NCBI GenBank assembly: GCA_049487715.1 | Contig: CP150559.1 | Location: 248,001-312,000 of the forward strand | Direction of reading: 5' to 3' | Length of the DNA: 64,000 nt | Origin: Pycnococcus provasolii | Taxonomy: Eukaryota; Chlorophyta; Pseudoscourfieldiophyceae; Pseudoscourfieldiales | In this document: positions 27,066 to 36,648 of the stretch, in pieces | Numbering within the stretch: the first letter of the stretch is position 1 | Layout of the letters: each line of letters opens with the position of its first letter | Program-made: the position numbers and the translations under genes | The notes under the pieces: generated by a model | What the model saw: the letters and a program-made list of their open reading frames with translations, nothing else | Database searches by the model: none | What the model was told of the DNA's origin: nothing

Positions 27066-29909
27066 GGCGCGGGCCAGCAAGCGTGCGCAACAATCGCTGC
27101 CACGCAACACGCCAAGGATGCCAACCATCCTGCCATTGTTGCCGTGCACACATCCACGGAAGGTCACGCAGCCGTGCTGTATTTTAGGCGCAACGACGAG
27201 CGAATCCTGTGCTTTTGCGATACCTGCAGGCAAAAGCGCACGAGTGACAGATTGGCAGGTTTCTTCCAACCCACGCAGTATCTCGCTCACATGGGACTCG
27301 AGGAACCTCGACGCTCCACCGGATGGAGATACGTCCTGCGCATCAACGATACGTCGGAGAGTGTGTCAACCTGGCATATGCGCGATGCGGCGGATGGAGA
27401 GGAGGCGCCATCGCCGACGATGATGAGCGTCACTGCACGACCCGTGAAAAAGCGCAGGGTCGAAGTGACCGCGGCGGCACCTGCGCCACTACCACCACCG
27501 CCGCGCGAACAGGACATATCTCCTGGACTGGCCGGCACGAACTCCGGGAAGTGCCGATGCGAGAACTGCGGCACGGACTCTACCCCAACCTGGCGGAGGT
27601 GCCGCAAGACGAGCAAGGTACTGTGCAACGCGTGCGGCATTTACCAAAATACAAATAACAGGCCCAGACCATGCCGCAGGCACTTTCCGGCGCCTGAAAC
27701 GACGGCAACGGCAACGGATGCGACGCGACGCGGCAAAGTGCCAACGCCGCCACTGCCTCCAGCGCCGTGTGCTCTAGTTGAGGTTCCACCGCTCAACATG
27801 TACACGAAATCGTTGGTGGCGCTTGAGGGAAATGGTGCACCCGTTGCGATGGACGCAGCTACCAGCGGCAACAACAACAGCGGCGGCAGCGGTACCCCTT
27901 TGTGCGAGGTGTGCGGACATGGCGGCAGCTGCCCCGGCAATCGCATCGTGTCGTGCGATCGGTGCGGCATTCACGTGCACCAGGCGTGCTACGGCGTGCA
28001 GGACCTCTCGTCCGCCGCTTGGCTGTGCCACGCCTGTTCGCACGACGAGCGTGTTGCGCAGGCTGCCGGGCCCTCAGACGCGGCGGCCCAACCACCGAAG
28101 GTGTGCGCCATCTGTCTGCTCAGTGGCGGCCCGATGGCGCAACTCGACCTTGGAACCCAGGCGGCACGCCAGCTTGCCACTCATCTGAATAAGGCGCTGG
28201 ACGAGGCTCCCGCGCAAATGCGCTCCGTGGCGCTCCGCACCGCGGCAGCAGGTGCGCAGCTCGTAGCTGCTCGTGATGACTCGTTCTCTGGCAATACCAC
28301 CGACGCAGGAAGTAAGGAACGCGCCGACGAGTGGACGCCGGTGCATCCGAAAGATGCCAACCTTTCACACCGTGAGTGGGTCCACACGACGTGCGCGCTG
28401 TGGACCCAGCGCATCCGAACCGACAATCCGCTGACAATGAGCCACTTCGGCCTGCCCAGATTCAACAAGTTTGCAATATCCGCCCTGAAGTGTGTGTACT
28501 GCCAACGCGCGGTGGGAGTTGGGGTGCCAATCCAGTGCAGCCACAAGAAGTGCGCGGTGGCGTACCATCCTCGGTGTGCACTGATGAAAAGCAAGGGCCT
28601 TCTGCGCTGCGACATGGGCAAGGAAGGCACCCTCACCTTCTCGTCCACGTGCGAGAAGCACCGCACGTGGACGCCTGCGCAGCTCCGCAGAGGAACGAGG
28701 CTCGCGCGAGGCAAGAATGGCTGGGGAGTGCGTGGAACGGCGCAGACGTATGACGGCGGCGTCGCCGCTGATGAAGATGCCGGAGAGCCGGGACGTCGCC
28801 AAGTTCCAGAGCTGCCGAGTATGCTGCTGCAGCACGAGGTGCCAGTGTCAGACGAGGTGGCACAACCGCCGTGCGCGAGAGCCTTGAGCACGACCGCACT
28901 GCTCGTGCACAAGCACACGCACGCGAGCTGGAGACCCAATCAGCAGGAGATGGAGCCCTCGACAAGGACATGCGGAAGAGTCGCTCGCATGATCGGCGTA
29001 GGCGTACGCGCGACAAAAAGCGTGGAAAGCGAGGCTCTGCAACCCGCGGTTGGTGCATGTCTTGGTGCCTCTGCGTTCAACCTGAGGGCTGGTCCACCGC
29101 CACTGCCCGCCGCGTTGGCCCAGACGACGACGGCGGCGGCGGCAGCGGCGGCGCCTGGGTTGACGACGTTCGAGTCCGTGCTACAGGCAAGCCGCGCGAG
29201 CCGCGTGCGCACGTACGTTGGTGCGAGCGGCATAGCCGGGCTTGGCCTGTACGCCTCGACGCCGTTCGCGATGGGCGAGATCGTCGCGGAGTACACGGGC
29301 GAGCTGATCCGCAACACGGTGGCGGATGTACGCGAGCGACGCATGGAGGAGAGGCGCGACCACATCCTTGCTACTCACGTTGCTGCACATGCCGCGATGC
29401 GCAACGGCGAAACATGCACAACACATGTGAGCGCGTCCTCGTCGTTCGTGTGTTTCGGACCGTGCTGCCGCTACCCTTCGTGGCTAGCATCGTCGTCAAC
29501 ACCCGCCGGCGACGCTTCCATGAATTTTGGATCGCGTATCCTTCGATCGATGCACATGTCGTGGCCAGTTGGAGCAGGCTGCGCTCCCAGCAAAGACAGC
29601 GTGATGGCAGCCAGTGCACTGCATCACCAAGACGGAGGCGGCTGCGAGTCGACGTACCTGTTTCGCATCAACGACGACTTGGTTGTTGATGCGATGCACC
29701 TTGGCAACGCCGCGCGCTTCATCAACCACTCATGCGATCCCAGCTGCGGTGCTCGCATTGAGCATGGGTGCAAGATTGTCGTGTACGCGCTGCGCTCGAT
29801 CAGCGTGGACGAGGAGATCACGTATGACTACCAGCTGAACGAGGAGCCAGGTCCTGAGAAGATGGCGTGCTACTGTGGAAGTAGCAATTGCCGCAAGTGG
29901 CTGAACTAG
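26616..29909 (+). CDS. Trithorax-like histone methyltransferase with GATA zinc finger, PHD, extended PHD and SET domains
   Basis: The product is 1,097 residues. After an N-terminal region containing FCDTCRQK and FQPTQYLAHMG comes a GATA-type zinc finger (~312-345; CENCGTDSTPTWRRC ... LCNACG). A PHD finger (~428-480; CEVCGHGGSCPGNRIVSCDRCG, VHQACYGV) and an extended PHD (~494-678; CAICLLSGG, HTTCALW, CVYCQRAVG, YHPRCAL) follow, as in plant ATX and animal BRPF/trithorax proteins. The SET domain (~858 to end) has GLGLYASTPFAMGEIVAEYTGE, RFINHSCDPSC (~1036), ITYDYQLNEE and a post-SET CYCGSSNC. About 90 residues are inserted in the SET-I region. The catalytic motifs look intact, so lysine methylation of histone H3 is likely (family inference). 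A poly-Ser tract comes from an AGC run near 27045. Confidence 0.85.
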
Positions 29910-30204
29910 ACACGTACGAGGAGGTACAGTACAGTAGGTTAGTGTGTGAGGTAAATACCCGTCGGTAGTTAGTTATGAGGTTGGGATCGACGTTGTTTAT
30001 TTTTTGTTTTTGTGACATACTTACAGTAAAAAATATTTGATTTGACTCAGACCTTCTGGGAGACGTCTGACCAGGTCGTCTGACGTGTCATTTGGGTATT
30101 TGGTAGTCCTTAGGCTACAAACCCCCATTTTTGCACACCCAAAAATACCCCGGTTTTGTTGGATAACGGCGCCTATCCACAGACCAGTCCACAAGTCTGG
30201 ACAC

Positions 30205-31260
30205 ATGCGTGGCGTCCGCGTGAACGGGAAGGCGCCGCCGCCGTCGTCGTCGTCTGCGGCGTACGCCAAAGTCCAAGCATGCAGGAGGGCATGGCGTGTA
30301 CCAGCACGTGCCCACAACAAGGCTACTCGTGCTTGTCGCCAAGTGAGTGGGCGGGCAACAATTTCGCACGTGTGCACGGCACAGTCGGACGCTCCAGGAC
30401 CAGCACAATCAGGAGTGCTGGAGCACGGGCAGCGCCAACAGCGTAACAACATGGGTGCTAATGCGGCAATGGCAGTCGCAAAGGTTCGCAGAGGGGGAGG
30501 ACCTGCAAAGGCGTTACTTGCTTGTCTGGTGGCCGCACTCGTTCTCGCAGTCTCAACGCCGCTATCGCATGCGCTCGCGAGTGCGACCGCTGCGACAACC
30601 ACAGCCGCATCGTCATCCTCTGCGCTGTCGGGCATCATTTCGTTCGTCCTGCACTTCGACAAGCACCTCGCCAGCGTCGCAACGGAGTACGGAGGTCTAA
30701 CGTACGCCATCCTCTTCGCCATCGTGTTCGCCGAGACGGGACTCGTGGTCACCCCGTTTCTGCCCGGCGACTCCCTACTCTTCGCGTGCGGCGCCTTTGC
30801 GGCTAAAGGAGTCTTTCAGCTCACACTGCTTGCACCGCTGCTCTTTGCCGCCGCCGTGCTCGGCGACGCCGTGAACTACGCCATTGGCAAGTACTTCGGA
30901 CGCGTTCTCGTCGAGCGGTACCCCAAGACGTTAGCGAAGCCTGTCGCAAACACGGAGGCATTCTACGACAAGTACGGAGGCAAGGCTGTGGTGCTCGCAC
31001 GCTTCGTTCCCATCGTGCGCACTTTCGCGCCGTTCGTCGCGGGAGTTGCGCGCATGGCATACAGCAAATTTGCGGCTTTCAACGTTGGCGGCGCAGCCAT
31101 ATGGGTGTTTGGCTTCACAGGTCTAGGATACTTCGCTGGGAATTTGCCAATCGTCAAGAATAATTTCTCCATTGCGATGCTACTCATTGTGCTCGTTAGC
31201 GTAGTCCCGGTAATATTCGAGGTACTGTCGAGCATGAGGGCAAGTCGCCGCAGCAGCTAG
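30205..31260 (+). CDS. DedA/VTT-family membrane protein, probably plastid-targeted
   Basis: ATG 30205 gives 351 residues; the frame is open upstream to 30085 with no ATG. The first ~80 residues are basic and Ser/Ala-rich, consistent with a transit peptide; a second Met at 30451 precedes a hydrophobic segment. The DedA core reads AETGLVVTPFLPGDSLLFAC, FFGRVLVERYP, FYDKYGGKAVVLARFVPIVR and TFAPFVAGVARM, with the acidic and arginine residues conserved in DedA half-transporters. The C-terminus is a membrane segment ending in a basic tail. DedA proteins act in lipid-carrier recycling or lipid scrambling; the role here is not known. Confidence 0.85.
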   Translation: MRGVRVNGKAPPPSSSSAAYAKVQACRRAWRVPARAHNKATRACRQVSGRATISHVCTAQSDAPGPAQSGVLEHGQRQQRNNMGANAAMAVAKVRRGGGPAKALLACLVAALVLAVSTPLSHALASATAATTTAASSSSALSGIISFVLHFDKHLASVATEYGGLTYAILFAIVFAETGLVVTPFLPGDSLLFACGAFAAKGVFQLTLLAPLLFAAAVLGDAVNYAIGKYFGRVLVERYPKTLAKPVANTEAFYDKYGGKAVVLARFVPIVRTFAPFVAGVARMAYSKFAAFNVGGAAIWVFGFTGLGYFAGNLPIVKNNFSIAMLLIVLVSVVPVIFEVLSSMRASRRSS

Positions 31261-32163
31261 CAATTTTACCACAACACAACACAACTAGTCACTAAGATCG
31301 CTCATTCAGTAATGGAACTGGCTTTACTTCGTCCAACAGGTCGTCGATTCACACCTTTCACATTCTTCAATTTTTGGCAGAAGGAGAGCTATCTTGGAGT
31401 TGAGGCTTGCACTAAAGTTTACTTTACACACACAATACACAAACACACACTTGGTATTATATAAAGTTCCACCCAGCATTGATGACACGCGCGTGAAATA
31501 CGCTCGTCTCCGCCTCGCTTTTCGAGAGTCCTACACCCGCCTGCTAGATAAGCGGTTGCGTCAACAAGTGCGGTGGCGCCACTCGTCCGCGCATCGACGT
31601 GCTGCGCTCCAGCGGATGCGTGTGACATATGCTGGCCCAAAGCGAGTGGAGACCTTTCGGCTCACGGCAACGTCGTCCCGTTGGCGGCAAACAAGTCGGC
31701 GGCAGGTGCAGGTGCAGGTGCAAGTGCAGGTGTTGGTACCAACATGTGGTGAGCTCCTTCGTCTTCCCCCCGATTCCTCGACGCAAGTTCTTCGCGAATG
31801 AGCGCCTCCTCCTGGCGCAGGCGAGCTAGTGACGCGAGTGCGGACGATTGCACATTATCAAGAGAAGCCACCTTGGACGACAAGACTGACAGCACCAAGT
31901 CCGACGTGAGTGAAGAAGACGAAGAAGGCGCACTGTTGTTGCCATTACCTTTCATGCCGCGCTGCTGCGCCATGAAAGCGACAATTGGTTTGCGCCGAAC
32001 AAGCTTCCTATGGAGATTGGAGAGGGGGAATGAGTAGTGCCGTCTTCCCCTCTGGATCTCCCTCCAGCTTCCAGGGGGGATCCACACCAGGTCGGCCTAA
32101 TTCTTCCCTCCCCCTTCGCCTCACCCTCCCTCCAGAACCTCCCTCCCCCTTTCCTGGCTCGCG
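31261..32163. other. Intergenic region with one possible small minus-strand gene
   Basis: About 900 bases lie between DedA and FolD. Apart from the candidate at 31662-31973 there is an (ACAC)n stretch near 31426-31450 and the FolD promoter. No other frame is convincing. Confidence 0.4.
31662..31973 (-). CDS. Possible small hypothetical protein (103 aa)
   Basis: From ATG 31973 the frame encodes a Ser/Asn-rich N-terminus, a helical stretch (SDLVLSVLSSKVASLDNVQS, then LARLRQEEALIREELASR, coiled-coil-like), and an Ala/Pro repeat tail from a CAGGTG-type repeat at 31705-31735. I recognise no family. It is supported only by composition and by a plausible helix, so it may be spurious. Confidence 0.3.
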   Translation of the reverse strand: MAQQRGMKGNGNNSAPSSSSSLTSDLVLSVLSSKVASLDNVQSSALASLARLRQEEALIREELASRNRGEDEGAHHMLVPTPALAPAPAPAADLFAANGTTLP

Positions 32164-33354
32164 ATGGAACCTCTCATGCGTGCAACATGTGCGTCGTCAT
32201 GTGCGCCACCTTCAGGGCGCCCGCAGCTCCTTCACGGCGCGTCGGTCGTGCGTGCGGCATTCGAGCACCTGCGCAGCAGAGTCGTGAAAGGAGTTGGTCG
32301 AGGAGTCGAGCCACCCGCGCTCGCGGCGGTGCTCGTGGGAAATCGACCGGACGCAGAGTTGTACATGCGGCGCAAGCGAGAGGCGTGCGAGACAACGGGC
32401 GTCAACTTCCAGCTCGTGCGCATGAGCGAGACTTCATCGACGAGCGACATTGCTCAGGCAATACGAAACCTACGCAGACAAACCCACATCAGCGGCGTGT
32501 TCTGCCAACTGCCGCTGCCACCTCAGGTGGACTCAAGGATGGTGACGACATCGGTAGGTGTCGCGAAAGACGTCGACGGCATGCACCCTCTACACATGGG
32601 CCTGCTAGCGCAGGCGTTTGCGAACGACGGCATGTTGCACCCAAGGATGTTCGCCATGCACACGTGGGATCACAGCCCGCCCGTTGCCGTCGTTTCCACC
32701 GCCGCACCTGTTTCACACTACGACGACGACGACGACGACGACGATGATGACGGCCGCGTTTCTGTCCCGAGTGCAGTGCTCCCCTGCGCACCACGCGCCG
32801 CCGTCGGGCTTTTAATGGCACACGGTCACAGCGTCGTCGGTCGAGCGTGCTGTGTGCTTGGGGACGGCTCTACAGCTGGACTGCCTCTTGCACTTCTCCT
32901 GCGCGCGCTCGGCGCGTCGTCTGTGAGCCTCGTGTCGAGGGCAGCACTCGCACCGATCGTGCACCCAGACAGCGTGCCGGAGGAGGATGCACACGCGGCG
33001 CGCGAGCACGTGTCTAGGCTCACGCGCGGCGCGGAGATCATTTTCACTGCCGTCGGCGCACCAGGCTATCTGACAGCGGACTTGATCAGTCCCGGCGCGG
33101 TGGTCGTGGACGTGGGCATCACCGTTGAGGGCAGCCTGTCGAGTGGAAACGACTACCAAGTGCTTGGCGACGTGCACGCGAGCGTGTTCGCCGCCGAAAG
33201 TCCCGCGCTAGCGGTGAGCCCGGTACCTGGCGGCGTTGGCCCGCTAACGGTAGCCTTTCTGGTTGAAAACGTCATCGCCGCGTGGGAACGGCAGCACCAA
33301 CAATTTTTTTCAAATTCAAAAAACAAAAACAAAAACACACACACTGTAAATTAA
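32164..33354 (+). CDS. folD: Methylenetetrahydrofolate dehydrogenase/cyclohydrolase (FolD-like)
   Basis: FolD interconverts 5,10-methylene-, methenyl- and 10-formyl-tetrahydrofolate. The 396-residue protein has LAAVLVGNRPDAELYMRRKREA (family Tyr and Lys in the YxxxK site), GVFCQLPLPPQVD, KDVDGMHPLHMGLL, and SPVPGGVGPLTVAFLVENVI. Two features are odd. About 50 residues, including an Asp run (32718-32755), are inserted after the DVDGMHP block. The nucleotide-binding loop, usually GRSxxVGxP, reads GDGSTAGLPLALLL. A short Asn/Lys-rich tail follows the core. There is no obvious long transit peptide. The family is clear; cofactor binding is less certain. Confidence 0.85.
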   Translation: MEPLMRATCASSCAPPSGRPQLLHGASVVRAAFEHLRSRVVKGVGRGVEPPALAAVLVGNRPDAELYMRRKREACETTGVNFQLVRMSETSSTSDIAQAIRNLRRQTHISGVFCQLPLPPQVDSRMVTTSVGVAKDVDGMHPLHMGLLAQAFANDGMLHPRMFAMHTWDHSPPVAVVSTAAPVSHYDDDDDDDDDDGRVSVPSAVLPCAPRAAVGLLMAHGHSVVGRACCVLGDGSTAGLPLALLLRALGASSVSLVSRAALAPIVHPDSVPEEDAHAAREHVSRLTRGAEIIFTAVGAPGYLTADLISPGAVVVDVGITVEGSLSSGNDYQVLGDVHASVFAAESPALAVSPVPGGVGPLTVAFLVENVIAAWERQHQQFFSNSKNKNKNTHTVN

Positions 33355-33687
33355 ATTAAGGTTACACCAACCATGAAGGATACCACCTCACGTAATAAAC
33401 ACACACACACACACGTTTCTTTCTGAATCATGTCGGAGCATATAAGCATGCGCCCAGCTCGACGTTGAGTTGAGGAGGGTGGCGTCGTCGCGTGCGTGCT
33501 GTACCTAAAAGATTGTGTTGTACCCTGCATTTTACCAATGAATGGGCTGGATGATACATGTGAATGCGCTGGTGTGAATGGACGACCGTACGGAATGACA
33601 AGTTGTTGTGAAGCTTGCAACTGTTACAGCTTTGATTTTACAAAAATTCCATGGCAAAGAAGAAGAGTCTCCGCTGCATCTTTCACC
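33355..33687. other. Convergent intergenic region, FolD and AP2 remnant
   Basis: About 330 bases hold the two 3' ends. A short CA repeat lies at 33400-33415. I see no gene. Confidence 0.5.
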
Positions 33688-34762
33688 TCATTCAGCGGAT
33701 GGTGATTGCGCGACATGATGATGGGTGTTGGGTATGCCGGCGGCGGCGGGGGAGCTGTTGTTGTTTATGTGAAACGTCGCCGACGCGCCGCTGTGAATGT
33801 TGTAGTGGTAGTGGTAGTGGTAGTGGTAGTGGTTGTTGATGATGGTGGTGGTTGGAGAGGAGGCTGCCGCAGGAGGAACCTCGTGATCGTGCTGAGCGGC
33901 TTCAAGAAGAGCACCACCATCCTCGTCGTCGTCATCTGCCGCAAGAGGAATCTCGTGCTCGTGCTGAGCGGCTTCAAGAAGAGCACCACCATCATCCTCA
34001 TTCTCTGCCGATGGCGCTGACGACGGTTGTTGCGCAGTTTGTTGCCCCACAAGTTTCTTGCTGGCTTTAGCCACCGAGGCGAGGTACTCGTCAGGTATCG
34101 GTACCGTGTCGTCGAAGTTCAATTTAGACGGATCCTTGCCCAAGTCGCGCCAAGCGCGATCGCGCATGAACGCTGCCTCTTTGGCATCAGCGGACCGCCC
34201 GACGTAGAGTGTCTAGCCGTTGTGAAGTTTTGACTTGTGCATGGAAGTTTTGACGCTTTTGCACCCAATACACTCCGCGGTATTCGGCTCCTTCCGACGA
34301 TGCAATGGCAAGAGGCTGTGCCGTTTGTTGCACCACAGCAGCGGCAGCCGGTACGCGACTTGGCAGAGGACTTTTGCGAGGTCGGGCACGAGGTTGCATC
34401 TCCGTTGCTGCAAGAGGAGAAACGTCGTCGACTTTGTTTGAGGCGTCGCTCTTCTTTTCCAGCGGCGGATGGTGGTGCGTGCCATCACTGTCAAATGTGC
34501 CAGCAGTGCGCTTGCGTGACTTGCCTTCCGGCGTCGGAGTCGTGAATCTCATCTGCTTTTTGTTCGTATCCCACGAGATGATACGACGAGGAGTCGCCAT
34601 CATCATAGCAGCCTCATTCGATGATGATGGACCAACAGTGGGGAATGGAGGGAGGATTGGCAACAAAACATCATCAGACGGCAGAACATGCTTCTCTTCA
34701 TGAGCAGCATGATGAGCATCATGAGCGGCATCACGGCGAGCCGGAGAGGAGGAAGGCGGCAT
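33688..34762 (-). pseudogene. AP2/ERF-domain gene broken inside the DNA-binding domain
   Basis: From ATG 34762 the first frame encodes a Pro/Ser-rich region, TPRRIISWDTNKKQMRF, and then an AP2 domain beginning EYRGVYWVQKRQNFHAQVK. It then runs out of frame. The second half, TLYVGRSADAKEAAF ... RAWRDLGKDPSKLNF, continues in the next frame down to 33688. Two lesions separate them: the T4 run at 34228-34231 appears one base too long for the frame, and codon 34213-34215 reads as a TAG stop on this strand. AP2 proteins are plant-lineage transcription factors. The downstream part contains a duplicated segment (EDDGGALLEAAQHEHE and EDGGALLEAAQHDHE) and a His-Tyr repeat from a GTGGTA run. It may be a recent pseudogene, a sequence error, or an unusual processing site. 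Confidence 0.65.
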
Positions 34763-35039
34763 GGTGATGATGACGATGACGACGGGCGAGCGTCGGAAAA
34801 TGGATGAATATGCTCAAGCGAGAATATGTGCGCCCGGCGACAGACGACAGGTCACTTCATTCAGACAAAGAAAGGGGGCAGACTAACCCAAACCCGAACC
34901 CCAACCCCCCTCCTAAAACCCAAACCCTAACACCCGTCCCGTCCCGTGCGGTGCGTCCCCTCTCTTGGGCTTCCTGCTTCGCCCTTTCCCTCCCCCCGCC
35001 CCCGGGATGACCCCCGAAGTCCAGCCGTAACCCTAACCC

Positions 35040-35209
35040 AAATCTTCAGTTCTACTTGTTTAATTGGGGTTTTTGATTGGGGGGAGTCGCTCGCGCAGCT
35101 GGTTCTGGGCGGCCGCCCGGAGGGTCTCGAGACCCTCCGGCGGCCTCTCCCTTAAGGCTGCTCGCGCGTATCCACTCTTGCTGTTGGTTGCTTGCTTCGC
35201 AAACAACCT
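35040..35209. repeat. 170-bp direct repeat, copy 1
   Basis: This copy starts AAATCTTCAG and ends CAAACAACCT. It appears identical to 35988-36157. It holds an internal palindrome (GGAGGGTCTCGAGACCCTCC near 35118). Confidence 0.85.
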
Positions 35210-35248
35210 AACAGCCGCACTACACACGAGTAGTGGGAGGTCGAACAC

Positions 35249-35862
35249 ACGCCGAACGCGTCTTCGATCACCAAGCTCCCCGAGATTCGGGCACTCCTCG
35301 CGTGCATTGTCTGCTACATTACCGGGTCGCGCCCGAGTTCCATTGCGTTACTGCCGCTGACGGGTGTCGCGTTCGCACTGGGCTCGGAGCTTGGCATCCA
35401 GCGCTCTTACGTCAAGACTGCTCCGGATGCTTGCGACTTCGACGTTCCAGGCCGCAGAACGGTCACCTGGCCGGTGACCGCGACGTGGCAAACGCTGGGA
35501 CGAATGCTCACGCGCTACGACCGGATGCGCCGTCGGGTGTGCTCGCGTGCGACGTACTTCTTCAACCTTGGTGAGAAGGCACGTGGCGACGCGTTTGCAC
35601 GCTGGCTGCCGGTGGCGCTGAGAGCTGTAGGAGCTGCAGCCCCGCCCAACGGACATTAAGTACGCTCCCAAGAGCTTCCGCTCTGGGTTCGCGTCCGCGG
35701 TGACCGCGATGAACGTCTCGCCAGATCGACGTAACTACATCGCGGGCTGGGCTGCCAACTCGCATGCGGTCGGCACTCACTACGTCGACAACAGTGTCGT
35801 CGTTGACGACGCCGCCCGCTTCCTTTTTGGCCACCTCATCGGCTTGCCGCCGCCTCCTGTGG
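35249..35862 (+). pseudogene. Degenerate tyrosine recombinase of a Crypton- or DIRS-like element
   Basis: A first block in one frame (35264-35640) reads LPEIRALLACIVCYITGSRP then SSIALLPL, fitting the Arg-I box of tyrosine recombinases. The frame must change by one base near the C4 run 35640-35643, because the second block (IKYAPKSFRSGFASAVTAMN, then GWAANSHAVGTHYVD) sits in a different frame. That block resembles the box II (KSFR in place of HxxR) and the nucleophilic Tyr. No ATG-initiated full-length frame, reverse transcriptase or gag is visible between the flanking 170-bp repeats, so this is a truncated or non-functional copy. Family assignment is by motif only. Confidence 0.6.
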
Positions 35863-35987
35863 AGGTGCCTGTCGCGCCTGTCGCGCCTTGGAGCTCGCCG
35901 CTGGCCAATTTGGCGTCACGATTGGTGACACTCGTCTCTCCTCTTCGTGGAGATACGTGACTATGATGGCAATACTGGCCCCCCCTA

Positions 35988-36157
35988 AAATCTTCAGTTC
36001 TACTTGTTTAATTGGGGTTTTTGATTGGGGGGAGTCGCTCGCGCAGCTGGTTCTGGGCGGCCGCCCGGAGGGTCTCGAGACCCTCCGGCGGCCTCTCCCT
36101 TAAGGCTGCTCGCGCGTATCCACTCTTGCTGTTGGTTGCTTGCTTCGCAAACAACCT
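35988..36157. repeat. 170-bp direct repeat, copy 2
   Basis: Same orientation and, by eye, same sequence as 35040-35209. The flanking sequences differ (ends ACCTCCCACC here, ACCTAACAGC at copy 1), which sets the boundaries. Identity suggests recent insertion or recent copying. Confidence 0.85.
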
Positions 36158-36648
36158 CCCACCCTCCCTCCCTGTTGACTATAGTTGGTTACTGGAGCAG
36201 GAGACCTACTTTTGGTTTTAATTTCGGTTTGTGTAAAAGATGACCTTCATTGGCAATACTGGCCCCCCCTAAAACCCTAACACCCGTCCCATCCCACCCA
36301 GTGCGGTGCGTCCCATCAAGGTCACTCACTGCTTTTTGGCTTTCTCCCTCCCCTCCGAGGACCCCTCCTTAGGCGTTTCGTCTCCCGGGTCCAGGGGTGT
36401 GGTTTTCTCCGCCCTGGGGGTCACGTCACAAAGTACACAAAGTACACAAAGCACACAGCGTTACTCGTCGCTCCTTAGGCGCATTCTCATTGCAGTACCC
36501 TCTTTAGAGCATTCTCGATGACGTCAATGACTCCACTGGCAGGAGCTAACAAAACTTCACTGGCATTCACATCAGCGCCACCATTGAACCCACAGCATTG
36601 CCATCGCCATCTCCGAAGAATTCTCAGAAGAATTCTCAGAAGAACTCT

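Larger units (their letters stand above)
34763..36648. other. Divergent intergenic region occupied by a repeat-rich element
   Basis: It contains C-rich and CCCTAA-like sequence (34880-35037), the 170-bp direct repeat 1, a recombinase remnant, direct repeat 2, and again C-rich sequence sharing TAACACCCGTCCC and GCGGTGCGTCCC with 34928-34960. A 24-bp block (TGGCAATACTGGC then C6TAAAA) occurs at 35967-35990 and 36251-36274. From 36410 to 36648 it is probably the promoter of the next gene. Confidence 0.6.

Noticed and set aside
23010-29000. Numerous antisense frames of 100-250 residues
   Set aside because: They are mirror frames of GC-rich coding sequence in the SulP and SET genes.
34214-34236. 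A 22-base intron as the main explanation of the AP2 break
   Set aside because: Such short introns are known only from special genomes, introns here are 114-214 bases, and the cut would delete a conserved loop. It is kept only as an alternative.
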